Origin: Paenibacillus curdlanolyticus YK9
Lineage (GTDB): Bacteria > Bacillota > Bacilli > Paenibacillales > Paenibacillaceae
Direction: 5' to 3'
Assembly: GCF_000179615.1 (NCBI RefSeq)
Contig: NZ_AEDD01000001.1
Coordinates: 434,001 to 498,000, forward strand
Length of the DNA stretch: 64,000 nt
Shown one piece after another: positions 34,641 through 43,086 of the stretch. A program made the translations under genes and the position numbers. The first letter of the stretch is position 1; the number at the start of each line of letters is the position of its first letter. The notes under the pieces were generated by a model, which saw only the letters and a list, made by a program, of their open reading frames with translations, was not told the origin of the DNA and did no database searches.

Positions 34641-36398
34641 CTATCGTTGTGCCAGCACCGCAAACCCGAATGGCTCGAGCGAGATGCTGCAAGCATTTGT
34701 TCCTGCACCGGACATCGTCATGCCGCTGGATAATTGATCCGACCAGTGGAGTTGGCTGATGGAGGCGGGAGGCGCATAAGTTAAAGCTTGGTCTGATGCG
34801 TTAATAACGATCAGCAGCCGGTCATTGTCGTCAAAACGCTCATAGGCGAGTAAGTGGCTGCCATGCTGAGCGTTTACGAACTGCAAGCCAACTCCCCGAA
34901 GTGCTGCGTAGCGCGAGCGTAAGGACAGGGCGTTTTTGTAAAAGCTTAGCAGCGACTGGTTTTGCTTATAGGGGTCCCAAACCATGCATTGCCGGCATCC
35001 CGGATCGCCTTCGCCGTTCATGCCTACTTCATCTCCGTAATAAATGCAAGGCGTGCCAGGGTACGTAAGCTGGAACAACGCTGCCAATCGCATCCGCCGT
35101 TCCTCGTCGCCGCAAAGCGTCAGAAGGCGAGGCGTATCGTGGCTATCCAGCAGGTTGAAGGCTACCTCGGTAACCTGCTGCGGGTACTCCGCTAGCTGGC
35201 GTCCGATGGCATCGGCGAATTGCTTCGCATCCTTTTTGCCATAAGCGAAAAAGTCGAGCACGGCATTGGTGAAAGGATAGTTCATAACAGCATCGAACTG
35301 ATCGCCCTGCAGCCACATGAGAGAATCATGCCAGATTTCGCCTAAAATATAAGCGTCAGGATTCGCACGTTTCACCGTTTGCCGGAACTCGCGCCAGAAC
35401 GCATGATCGACCTCGTTGGCAACGTCGAGGCGCCAGCCATCAATGCCAATTTCCTCAATCCAATATTTGGCTACATCGAGCAAATATTGCTTCACTTCAG
35501 CATTCTCCGTGTTCAGCTTCGGCATCGTCGGAGCAAAGCTGAAGGTTTCATACGTTGGAATGCCGTCCTGTACGCCGATGGGCCATTCCCGAACATGGAA
35601 CCAATCTGCATAACGAGAGCTTGCTCCATTGGCTAGCACGTCAACGAACGGTGGGAATGTGCGTCCGGCATGGTTAAATACCGCATCGAGCAGGACGCGA
35701 ACGCCGCGAGCATGGCAATCGTCTACAAGCTGCTTGAGCAGCTCGTTCGTTCCGAAAGCAGGGTCGACCTGCATATAGTCAGTGGTATCATATTTGTGAT
35801 TCGTGGGCGCAAGGAATACCGGCGTAAAGTAGATGGCATTGATGCCCAGGTCAGTGAGATGGTCCAAATGATCAATGACGCCTTGCAGGTCGCCGCCGAA
35901 GAAATTGGTAGGCGTAGGCTCTCCGCCCCATGCCTCGGTGCCTTCAGGGTTTAGAGAAGGGTCGCCATTGGCGAAGCGTTCCGGAAAAATTTGATAGAAC
36001 ACCGCGTCCTTTACCCAAGCAGGCGGCTGGAATAGGTCGATAGGGTTTAAATAGGGATAATCGAAGAAGGCCATCGGGTCTGCAGGCGCTTCGGTTTCGA
36101 AGGCATGCTCGGTCAAGTAAATGATCTCGCCGTCTGCTCCAGTAAGCTTGAAGGCATAGCGAAGACGTCGGAAAGGAGGCTTGACCGCTGCTTCCCAATA
36201 GTCGAAGAGGGCGTCGGAAGAGAGGATATGCATCGCTGCGGTTGCAGCCGTCTTGTCCCAATCATATTTATCGCCGTGGATCGCTTCCACAGACTGTACA
36301 TCATCTCGTTTGGTGCGAATGCGGAGAAACACTGTATCTTGGTTGTATGCGAACGCCCAGTTTTGCTTAGGGCGGTGATAGATCGCTTCTTTTAGCAT
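34641..36398 (-). CDS. Neopullulanase/cyclomaltodextrinase-type GH13 enzyme
   Basis: Cleaves cyclodextrins, pullulan or maltodextrins; 585 aa, the usual size of cytosolic maltogenic amylases. An N-terminal CBM34-like domain (1-125) precedes the TIM barrel. The nucleophile is Asp325 in GWRLDVANE, the acid Glu354 in ILGEIWHD and the third aspartate Asp421 in LLDSHDTPR. These positions agree with neopullulanases. There is no signal peptide. ATG 36398 follows GAGGAGA. It probably shortens imported dextrins for the GH15 enzyme next door. Confidence 0.92.
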   Translation of the reverse strand: MLKEAIYHRPKQNWAFAYNQDTVFLRIRTKRDDVQSVEAIHGDKYDWDKTAATAAMHILSSDALFDYWEAAVKPPFRRLRYAFKLTGADGEIIYLTEHAFETEAPADPMAFFDYPYLNPIDLFQPPAWVKDAVFYQIFPERFANGDPSLNPEGTEAWGGEPTPTNFFGGDLQGVIDHLDHLTDLGINAIYFTPVFLAPTNHKYDTTDYMQVDPAFGTNELLKQLVDDCHARGVRVLLDAVFNHAGRTFPPFVDVLANGASSRYADWFHVREWPIGVQDGIPTYETFSFAPTMPKLNTENAEVKQYLLDVAKYWIEEIGIDGWRLDVANEVDHAFWREFRQTVKRANPDAYILGEIWHDSLMWLQGDQFDAVMNYPFTNAVLDFFAYGKKDAKQFADAIGRQLAEYPQQVTEVAFNLLDSHDTPRLLTLCGDEERRMRLAALFQLTYPGTPCIYYGDEVGMNGEGDPGCRQCMVWDPYKQNQSLLSFYKNALSLRSRYAALRGVGLQFVNAQHGSHLLAYERFDDNDRLLIVINASDQALTYAPPASISQLHWSDQLSSGMTMSGAGTNACSISLEPFGFAVLAQR

Positions 36399-36465
36399 CG
36401 TGATTGTCTCCTCTACATGATGAAGGTGATGAGGCATATAAATATGTTTCCATGCCGGATAAAAA

Positions 36466-36516
36466 TAAAAAAGGCACAACCTTGGAGTTCGCCATCTTGA
36501 CGTCCGAGGTTGTACC
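36466..36516 (-). terminator. Terminator hairpin between the Ca2+/H+ antiporter and GH13
   Basis: A ten-base-pair stem (36507-36516 with 36474-36483) with a large loop reads into TTTTTT on the minus strand. It ends the antiporter transcript. If GH13 uses the upstream -10, it also lies inside the GH13 leader. Confidence 0.65.
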
Positions 36517-36569
36517 TTCGTGATTTGCACAGGTAGCATTGCCTTTAAATTGTGTAGGTTAGGTGCTGG

Positions 36570-36581
36570 GCAACCGGTTTC
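36570..36581. promoter_or_regulatory. LacI-type operator before GH13
   Basis: GCAACCGGTTTC, a near-perfect dyad of the same CAANCGNTT type, lies just after a minus-strand TATAAT (36589-36594). It would cover the transcription start. Confidence 0.4.
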
Positions 36582-36588
36582 TTAACTC

Positions 36589-36594
36589 ATTATA
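36589..36594 (-). promoter_or_regulatory. Candidate -10 for the GH13 transcript
   Basis: A perfect TATAAT on the minus strand without a clear -35, located between the antiporter stop and the LacI-type dyad. Confidence 0.3.
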
Positions 36595-36621
36595 GCGGAT
36601 TGCGGCTAATCGCGCTAGCCT

Positions 36622-37686
36622 TTACACCAAATAGAACGCAAATCCGAGAATGACATAGAGCATAAGCAGCAGGACACCCTCATACCAGTTGGTAGCTCCG
36701 TCTTTGGAAATCGACTTGGCGATAAACACCGATACCCCGATCGCTGTCAATTCGATTGGCGAGAATACGATGTCCATCCAAGAGCCTTTATTAAACAGCG
36801 TACTAACCAAAATAAGCACAGGCGCGACGAATAATGCAATTTGCAAGCTGCTTCCGATCGCAATTTCGACGGCTGCGCCGATTTTATTTTTCATCGCCAG
36901 CATAATCGCAGCGCTATGCTCTGCCGCGTTACCGACGATCGCAATGACGAATGCCCCTACGAAGAGCTCAGACAGCCCAAATTTGTGCGTAAACGAGTCC
37001 AGCGTATGAACGAGCCATTCGCTCACGAAAGCGACCATAACGGTGGCTACAACGAGCATAAGCACGGAGACGCCTTTGGACCAAGCAGGCTCTTCGCCAT
37101 GATCCGCTGACATTTCTTCATCCGCCAGCATATCCTTGTGCGTGATCATGGAGAAGACGAGCCAGAGCAGGTAACATACGATGAGAATGCATGCAACCGC
37201 GATGCTTAGCAATTTGTCCTGATCTAGCGAGAAATGTTCGATCTTCACGAACACAGCAGGCACAAACAGCGCGACAATCGCAAGCGTCATCAGCGTGCCA
37301 TTATGGTCTGCTAACCTTGCATTAAAGCGCTGCTCCTTGTACTTCAATCCGCCAAGCAGGACGCTTAGGCCGAGCACGAGCAGCAGGTTGCCGATGATGG
37401 AGCCGGTAATGCTCGCCTTCACCATATCGAACAGCCCTTCTTTGACTAAGAAAATAGCAATGATTAACTCCGCGGCATTACCGAATGTCGCATTTAGAAA
37501 TCCGCCGAGACGTTGGCCAGCATAGTGGGCGACGCTTTCGGTCGCTTTTCCAAGAAAGCCAGCGACGAACACGATGGCGATTGCTGAGATAACGAATTGC
37601 AGGGTCATATCCCAATGGCCAAAATGGCCGATCGCGCTCAGCGCAAACATAACAATCAAGCCTAGAAAAAACAGTTTCTGTCTCAC
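36622..37686 (-). CDS. Ca2+/H+ antiporter (Cax/ChaA/YfkE family)
   Basis: Exports calcium in exchange for protons; 354 aa with about 11 membrane helices in two inverted halves. Each half has the family alpha-repeat: GNAAELIIAI near residue 69 and GNAAEHSAAI near 251, with the glutamates that bind the cation. An acidic cytosolic loop (about 186-200) joins the halves. GTG start with GAGGTG seven to eight bases upstream. Own terminator. Confidence 0.92.
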   Translation of the reverse strand: MRQKLFFLGLIVMFALSAIGHFGHWDMTLQFVISAIAIVFVAGFLGKATESVAHYAGQRLGGFLNATFGNAAELIIAIFLVKEGLFDMVKASITGSIIGNLLLVLGLSVLLGGLKYKEQRFNARLADHNGTLMTLAIVALFVPAVFVKIEHFSLDQDKLLSIAVACILIVCYLLWLVFSMITHKDMLADEEMSADHGEEPAWSKGVSVLMLVVATVMVAFVSEWLVHTLDSFTHKFGLSELFVGAFVIAIVGNAAEHSAAIMLAMKNKIGAAVEIAIGSSLQIALFVAPVLILVSTLFNKGSWMDIVFSPIELTAIGVSVFIAKSISKDGATNWYEGVLLLMLYVILGFAFYLV

Positions 37687-37788
37687 AATTGGACACCTCG
37701 TTTTACAACATTGTGCGTTAGCTGATCAATACTATACTAAAAATTAGTTTTCATGTAAACTTTCCCATATTCGACGGCATTCGCGGCT

Positions 37789-37816
37789 TGCTTCACGGCG
37801 GTCGTTCTATTACAAT
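37789..37816 (+). promoter_or_regulatory. Candidate promoter of the Asp23 gene
   Basis: TTGCTT, 16 bases, TACAAT; 35 bases before the ATG. Confidence 0.45.
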
Positions 37817-37850
37817 AATAGCAAATGGTAAATGATGAGGAGTGAGCGAC

Positions 37851-38234
37851 ATGACTGAACAACTTCAAACCGGCCTTATTCGAATATCCGACGACGTCGT
37901 CGCTACGATCGCTGGATTGGCTGCGTTAGAGACGCCAGGAATTGCTGCAATGTCAGGCGGAATTTCTGAAGGGCTCGCAAAGCGTCTGAGCGGTAAAAAC
38001 GTTCAAAAAGGCGTGTCGGTGGAGGTCGGCCAACTCGAGGCAGCTATAGATTTGCGCGTCATTGTCAAGTATGGCATTCCGATTCATGAGGTCAGCCGCC
38101 AACTGCAATTAAACGTACGCGAATCGGTCGAGAACATGACAGGCCTGCACGTCGTTGAAGTGAATATTAAGGTTGAAGGCGTGGCTTTCAAGGAAGAAGA
38201 AGTAGCAGACGTGGATTCCACCCGCGTGAAATAA
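37851..38234 (+). CDS. Asp23/Gls24 family envelope stress protein
   Basis: 127-aa single-domain protein of the Asp23 family (YqhY/YloU relatives), linked to envelope stress or fatty-acid homeostasis. The start TGLIRISDDVVATIAGLAALETPGI and the closing VHVVEVNIKVEGV-type strand fit the fold. ATG 37851 lies eight bases after GATGAGGAG. Monocistronic, ended by a strong hairpin. Confidence 0.88.
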   Translation: MTEQLQTGLIRISDDVVATIAGLAALETPGIAAMSGGISEGLAKRLSGKNVQKGVSVEVGQLEAAIDLRVIVKYGIPIHEVSRQLQLNVRESVENMTGLHVVEVNIKVEGVAFKEEEVADVDSTRVK

Positions 38235-38248
38235 TTTCGATTCATGTT

Positions 38249-38289
38249 AAACGCCCCTCAACGGCCGTAAGGCTCGTTGAGGGGCGTTT
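38249..38289. terminator. Bidirectional terminator between asp23 and ftsW/spoVE
   Basis: A perfect 15-bp stem (38249-38263 with 38275-38289) separates convergent genes. Confidence 0.8.
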
Positions 38290-38291
38290 AT

Positions 38292-39467
38292 TTATCTCGC
38301 AGCAGGCTTAACAGCTCGATCACTGCGATAATACTCCCGAGATATGCTTAGCAGGACGCCCATACATAGCAGGACGACGATAATGGAGGACCCGCCATAG
38401 CTGATGAAAGGAAGCGTCACGCCCGTAATCGGGATGGCGCCTGTAACGCCGCCAATGTTAATGAATGCTTGGAAGCCGATAAGTCCGACGATTCCCGTAC
38501 CTACGACCGTACCATACGTATCGGGGCAGCGGAGGGCGACGATCAGTCCGCGCCATAGGAAGAGCAGGAAGATGAGCAAGAATGCGACGCTTCCGATGAA
38601 CCCAAACTCTTCGGCGATGATAGAAAAGATAAAGTCATTGTACGGAAACGGCAAGTAGTCCAGCTTCTGTACGCTTTGTCCGAAGCCCGCGCCTGTAAGT
38701 CCGCCGTGGCCGAGCGCGCCTAATGAGCGAACGAGATGAAAGCCGCTATCCTGCGCAGTGTCGAGCGGATGAAGGTAGGAAGTAAACCGGTTAATGCGAT
38801 ACAACGATTTGCTCGGATTAATAAGCGCCGAGAAGGACAGATATAGAACGAATCCGATAATCGCAACAAGTCCCGCCGAAGCGAGCTGCTTTAAATTCGC
38901 TCCCCCGCCAACCATCATGAACGCAGCGGTTGTTGCGATGATCACGCAGCCGCCGAGATCGGGCTGATTCATGATTAGGCCGCAAAACAATCCCAGGATA
39001 ATAAAAACGGGCAGCAGCCCTCTTTTGAAATCGCGGAACGTTTCGCCCTTCTTGGCGATCAGTCGGCCCAAATACAATATAATGGCAAGCTTGGCGAACT
39101 CCGTCGGTTGAATGCCGAAGCTGCCGATATAGAGCCAGCTTCGAGCGCCATGCACTTCTGTTGCGATGTAGGGCACGATAGCTAACAATCCGAGCGACCC
39201 TACGATATACAGCATGCCGATCCCTTTCTGAAACGACAGATAGGGCATGTTCATACAGGCGAACATGCCAATCAAGCCGATTGAAGCAAACATGATCTGA
39301 CGTTTCAAAAAGAATAAGGAATCGTAATGGTAGCGCGAGTCTGCTACCGCAATGCTGGAGCTGGAGCTGAAAACCATAACGAGACCGAAGCCGACGAGCA
39401 GAATAATGAGCACGAGCAGCAAAAAATCAGGTCGACCTTTCGATGTGGTTCCCGTTTTTGTCTTCAT
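38292..39467 (-). CDS. FtsW/RodA/SpoVE family peptidoglycan polymerase
   Basis: SEDS glycosyltransferase that polymerises lipid II, working with a class B PBP in division, elongation or spore cortex formation. 391 aa, about ten membrane helices. Motifs: the HGARSWL loop after helix 3, MNQPDLGG, the long extracellular loop with SLGALGHGGLTGAGFGQS, and the signature LPFISYGGSS. ATG 39467. It lies immediately after the yugN-like gene on the same strand, outside any dcw cluster, so which SEDS paralogue it is remains open. Confidence 0.9.
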   Translation of the reverse strand: MKTKTGTTSKGRPDFLLLVLIILLVGFGLVMVFSSSSSIAVADSRYHYDSLFFLKRQIMFASIGLIGMFACMNMPYLSFQKGIGMLYIVGSLGLLAIVPYIATEVHGARSWLYIGSFGIQPTEFAKLAIILYLGRLIAKKGETFRDFKRGLLPVFIILGLFCGLIMNQPDLGGCVIIATTAAFMMVGGGANLKQLASAGLVAIIGFVLYLSFSALINPSKSLYRINRFTSYLHPLDTAQDSGFHLVRSLGALGHGGLTGAGFGQSVQKLDYLPFPYNDFIFSIIAEEFGFIGSVAFLLIFLLFLWRGLIVALRCPDTYGTVVGTGIVGLIGFQAFINIGGVTGAIPITGVTLPFISYGGSSIIVVLLCMGVLLSISREYYRSDRAVKPAAR

Positions 39468-39480
39468 ATCCTGATTCCTG

Positions 39481-39825
39481 CTAAGCGAGCAGTTTGCGCA
39501 ATTGTTCGAGCCGTTGAGTAGCAATGCTCAAAATTTGTTGCGGCACTTGCGATTCATAATCGAGACCATGCGGGAATGTGCCGCGGCCGAGGTATACGGA
39601 TTCGATGGACAGGATCGCGCTGGACGATTCCAGCTTGCCTTCGATCGCGCGTGTGTTAAACCGGACGAAGTATACTTCGTTATTTGATTTATCTTCCAGT
39701 TTAAGATCGTATGTAGCGCGGGTGTATTCCCACTGCCATCTAACGAATCCGAGCTTGTCCGCCGATTCGTCTAAGTGGCCCAAATCGCTCGTCATGCCGT
39801 TTAATCCCGTATTTTCGATAATCAT
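39481..39825 (-). CDS. YugN-like family protein
   Basis: 114-aa cytosolic protein of the YugN family, found in Bacilli and without known function. The start MIIENTGLNG and the alternating beta segment WQWEYTRATYDLKLEDK are typical. ATG 39825 follows AGGAGGT. The ftsW-like gene begins 14 bases after its stop, so the two are probably one operon. Confidence 0.82.
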   Translation of the reverse strand: MIIENTGLNGMTSDLGHLDESADKLGFVRWQWEYTRATYDLKLEDKSNNEVYFVRFNTRAIEGKLESSSAILSIESVYLGRGTFPHGLDYESQVPQQILSIATQRLEQLRKLLA

Positions 39826-39995
39826 TTGTTGTTGACCTCCTAATGTTCAAAAGAGAAATTGTTACTGTCACCCGTCAATTGGCGGATGATGGGGATTGTA
39901 TTCTTTACCCATGATAGTATGTTTCCCCTTTGCGCGCAAGCCTTGCACGAAGTGGTCGGAAATCGTGGCTGGACTACCCTTGCATGGTCGTATTC

Positions 39996-40004
39996 TGGTA
40001 CAAT
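39996..40004 (+). promoter_or_regulatory. Extended -10 promoter of the M20 amidohydrolase gene
   Basis: TGG followed by TACAAT, 44 bases before the ATG. Confidence 0.4.
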
Positions 40005-40047
40005 TGATTTCATATGTAAGTTTGAAGCGATAGGGAGGGGACACGGT

Positions 40048-41247
40048 ATGTCGACACGATGGGATCCGTCAGAACAACTACAAACTGCATATGCGGATAT
40101 GGTCGAGTGGCGCCGCTATTTGCACCGTCATCCCGAGCTTTCGTTCCGGGAGAAACAAACGTCGTCGTGGATTGGAGAGAAGCTGCGCTCGTTCGGATGC
40201 GACGTGCGAGAAGGCGTTGGCGGTTATGGCGTTGTCGCGGAATTGTCCGGCGAACAGGCTGGCCCATGCGTAGCACTGCGTGCCGATATCGACGCGCTTC
40301 CTATCCAGGATGCCAAATCATGCGATTATGCATCAACCGTACCAGGGGTCATGCATGCATGCGGCCATGATGCCCATACCGCCACAATGCTTGGGATCGT
40401 GCGTAGCTATGCGGTTAATCGCTCGCAATGGAAGGGCACTCGCCGATTCCTGTTTCAGCCGGCTGAAGAGCTTTGTCCAGGTGGCGCGCTGCCGATGATC
40501 AAGGACGGCGTATTAGATGGCGTAGACGCGATCTATGGCGTTCATTTGTGGACGCCGCTACCCTATGGGAAGGTAGCTTCCAGAGGCGGCCCTTTCATGG
40601 CGGCGCCGGATGAGTTTACGATTGAAGTGACAGGAAAAGGCGGGCACGGCGGACTGCCTCACCAGACGATAGATGCTGTAGTGGTAGGCGCGTCGCTCGT
40701 ACAGGCTTTGCAAACGATCGTTAGCCGCAATGTGGATCCGACCGATCCGGCAGTGGTAACGGTGGGGGCATTTCAAGCGGGCTCTACAGGCAACGTCATT
40801 GCAGAACGTGCCGTTCTTCATGGCACCGTCCGAACGTTCCGGCACGAGGTGAGGGCTGGCATACGAACTCGTATGGAAACAATCGTTCAGCATATTGCAG
40901 CGATGTTCGGTGCCCAGATCTCGCTGGACTATCGTGAGGGCTATCCGGCAGTGGTGAACGATGCTGGAGAGGCGGAGCGATTCGACTCGGTTGCCAAGCA
41001 TTTGTTTGGCGATGAAGCGGTGCAGCATTCCGGTTTGATTATGGCAGGCGAAGATTTCTCTTATTATTTGCAGCGGGTTCCGGGCTGTTTCATGTTCGTA
41101 GGAGCTGGCAACGAGGCATGCGGCGCTGTTTATCCGCATCATCACCCCCGCTTTGACATTGACGAACGCGCGATGTTACATGCCGCAAGGCTGTTGATTG
41201 GAGTAGCGGAGCATCGGGCTTCAGGAGCGATGCCATCGGATGAGTAA
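40048..41247 (+). CDS. M20 family amidohydrolase (N-acyl amino acid/IAA-amino acid hydrolase type)
   Basis: Metal-dependent hydrolase removing acyl groups from amino acids or related amides; 399 aa, cytosolic. The metal-site motif MHACGHDAHTA, the catalytic glutamates in QPAEELCPGG and the C-terminal HHHPRFDIDE define the M20D branch. A dimerisation lid lies between about residues 190 and 310. ATG 40048 follows GGGAGGGGA; the open frame upstream has no other site. No neighbouring gene indicates the substrate; hippurate-like or N-acetyl amino acids are typical. Confidence 0.9.
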   Translation: MSTRWDPSEQLQTAYADMVEWRRYLHRHPELSFREKQTSSWIGEKLRSFGCDVREGVGGYGVVAELSGEQAGPCVALRADIDALPIQDAKSCDYASTVPGVMHACGHDAHTATMLGIVRSYAVNRSQWKGTRRFLFQPAEELCPGGALPMIKDGVLDGVDAIYGVHLWTPLPYGKVASRGGPFMAAPDEFTIEVTGKGGHGGLPHQTIDAVVVGASLVQALQTIVSRNVDPTDPAVVTVGAFQAGSTGNVIAERAVLHGTVRTFRHEVRAGIRTRMETIVQHIAAMFGAQISLDYREGYPAVVNDAGEAERFDSVAKHLFGDEAVQHSGLIMAGEDFSYYLQRVPGCFMFVGAGNEACGAVYPHHHPRFDIDERAMLHAARLLIGVAEHRASGAMPSDE

Positions 41248-41255
41248 TCGATTAG

Positions 41256-41300
41256 AGCGTCTTTTGTTCCGAATATTCGGGACGAAAGGCGCTTTTCTTT
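41256..41300 (+). terminator. Terminator of the amidohydrolase gene
   Basis: A long stem of up to 17 pairs with several G-U (41256-41274 with 41275-41294) is followed by TTCTTTTT. Confidence 0.75.
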
Positions 41301-41373
41301 TTATCTAATGACGGATAATAATTCCACCTTTTTTTCAAACTAATAAAGTTAAAGTTCGAACAGATGCGGAGTG

Positions 41374-43086
41374 ATGGAATTGCATACAGCTTCAGTAAAT
41401 GCCTCTACGCCAAAGCCGCTCATCGTGCTTGCCGACTTGACTGTCCTGCTCGATGAGCGGATGCAGGAAAGCCAGGCAGCCAGAGAAGCGCTTAGCCGGT
41501 TTGCGGATCTTGAGAAAAGTCCGAGCTTTATTCATACCTATCGGATTTCGCCGTTATCGTTATGGAATGCAGCATCCTCTGGCATAGCCGCCAATGTTGT
41601 GCTGGACACGCTGGCTCGCTTTAACCGATACCATGTGCCAAAGGGAGTAGAGGATCGGATTCGGGAGTTAATGGAGCGGTTTGGACGTTTAAGGCTAGAC
41701 CGTTGCGCGAACGACAAGCTTAGGCTGACCGGGGATGAAGCGCTGCTGGCGGCGATCCGACTAGAGCCCTCCATTCAGGCTTGTCTCGAATCTAATGGCA
41801 ATCAATCGGGGCTAAGCGTTCGGGGTGATCGAAGAGGGGCAATCAAGCGAGAACTGACCCGTTTAGGCTATCCAGTCATCGATTGTGCCGGTTACCGCAT
41901 GGGGGAATTGCTCGCTGTGACGCTTCGTTCAAAGACGAAAAATGGTTCGCCATTCGTTTTGCGGGACTATCAGCATGAAGCAGTTGAACGGTTTCATGAG
42001 GAGGGCACAGTGGCGGGCGGAAGCGGGGTCATGGTGCTGCCTTGCGGTGCCGGCAAGACGATCATTGGGATCGGTGCAGTTGCCCGCTTGCAGTGTGCCA
42101 CGCTCATTGTGACATCAAGCTTAACCTCCGTTCAGCAGTGGAAGTCGGAATTGTTGGACAAGACGACGTTAGAGGAGGAGGCGATTGGCGAATATTCGTC
42201 TCAGTCCAAGCAAGTCCGCCCGATAACCATTGCTACGTATAACATGTTGGCAACTGGCGGCGGGGCAGAGGGGGAGTATCGTCATATGGCGTTATTTAAC
42301 GAACGGGACTGGGGCTTGATTATTTATGATGAGGTTCATATGCTGCCTGCCCCTGTGTTCCGATTGACAGCGGAGCTTCAGGCGACACGCAGGCTAGGTC
42401 TGACTGCCACGCTAATTCGCGAGGATGGTCGAGAGACCGATGTGTTCTCCTTAATTGGCCCTAAGCGTTATGAGCTTCCTTGGAAAGAGCTTGAACGGCA
42501 AGGGCAGATCGCTGAGCTTCGCTGTGAAGAGGTTCGCGTGCCATTGCCAGACGGAGTAGCACATAGCTACTGGACAAGCGATGCGCGAACGAGGACTCGA
42601 ATGGCGGCAGAAAATCCGAATAAAACAGCCGTTGTACGCCAGCTATTGGAGCGCCATAGAGACAAGCCTGCACTAGTCATTGGCGCTTATCTTAGCCAAT
42701 TGAAACAAATTGCGGCATCGCTAGACGCGCCTTTGCTTACAGGCGAAATGGCGCATAACGAGCGGACGCATATTTATGAATCGTTCCGGAGAGGGGAGCA
42801 TCCTGTGCTCGTCGTATCCAAGATTGCGAATTTCGCCGTTGATTTGCCGGATGCGGCAATTGCCGTACAAGTGTCTGGCACGTTCGGTTCTCGCCAAGAG
42901 GAAGCGCAGCGCATCGGCAGGCTGCTGCGTCCGAAGAAGGAGCACAACGAAGCCGTCTTCTATACGCTTGTTTCCGAAGGAACCAAAGAGGTTGACTACG
43001 CCATGAAGAGGCAGCAATTTATGACAGAGCAAGGCTATCGATACGGGATGAGTGCAGTTCAAATCGGCGAGGAGGGAAGAACATGA
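41374..43086 (+). CDS. XPB-type superfamily 2 DNA helicase
   Basis: DNA-dependent ATPase of the XPB/Rad25 branch; 570 aa. An N-terminal damage-recognition-like domain (about 1-190) is followed by the Q-like RDYQHEAV, Walker A PCGAGKT, the DEVH box in IIYDEVHML, motif III GLTATL joined to the XPB-specific RED triplet (IREDGRE), and motif VI RIGRLLRPK. XPB unwinds DNA in eukaryotic repair and transcription; bacterial versions are less known. The stop overlaps the next gene by ATGA, the partner usually found beside bacterial XPB. The start is uncertain by a few codons. Confidence 0.88.
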   Translation: MELHTASVNASTPKPLIVLADLTVLLDERMQESQAAREALSRFADLEKSPSFIHTYRISPLSLWNAASSGIAANVVLDTLARFNRYHVPKGVEDRIRELMERFGRLRLDRCANDKLRLTGDEALLAAIRLEPSIQACLESNGNQSGLSVRGDRRGAIKRELTRLGYPVIDCAGYRMGELLAVTLRSKTKNGSPFVLRDYQHEAVERFHEEGTVAGGSGVMVLPCGAGKTIIGIGAVARLQCATLIVTSSLTSVQQWKSELLDKTTLEEEAIGEYSSQSKQVRPITIATYNMLATGGGAEGEYRHMALFNERDWGLIIYDEVHMLPAPVFRLTAELQATRRLGLTATLIREDGRETDVFSLIGPKRYELPWKELERQGQIAELRCEEVRVPLPDGVAHSYWTSDARTRTRMAAENPNKTAVVRQLLERHRDKPALVIGAYLSQLKQIAASLDAPLLTGEMAHNERTHIYESFRRGEHPVLVVSKIANFAVDLPDAAIAVQVSGTFGSRQEEAQRIGRLLRPKKEHNEAVFYTLVSEGTKEVDYAMKRQQFMTEQGYRYGMSAVQIGEEGRT

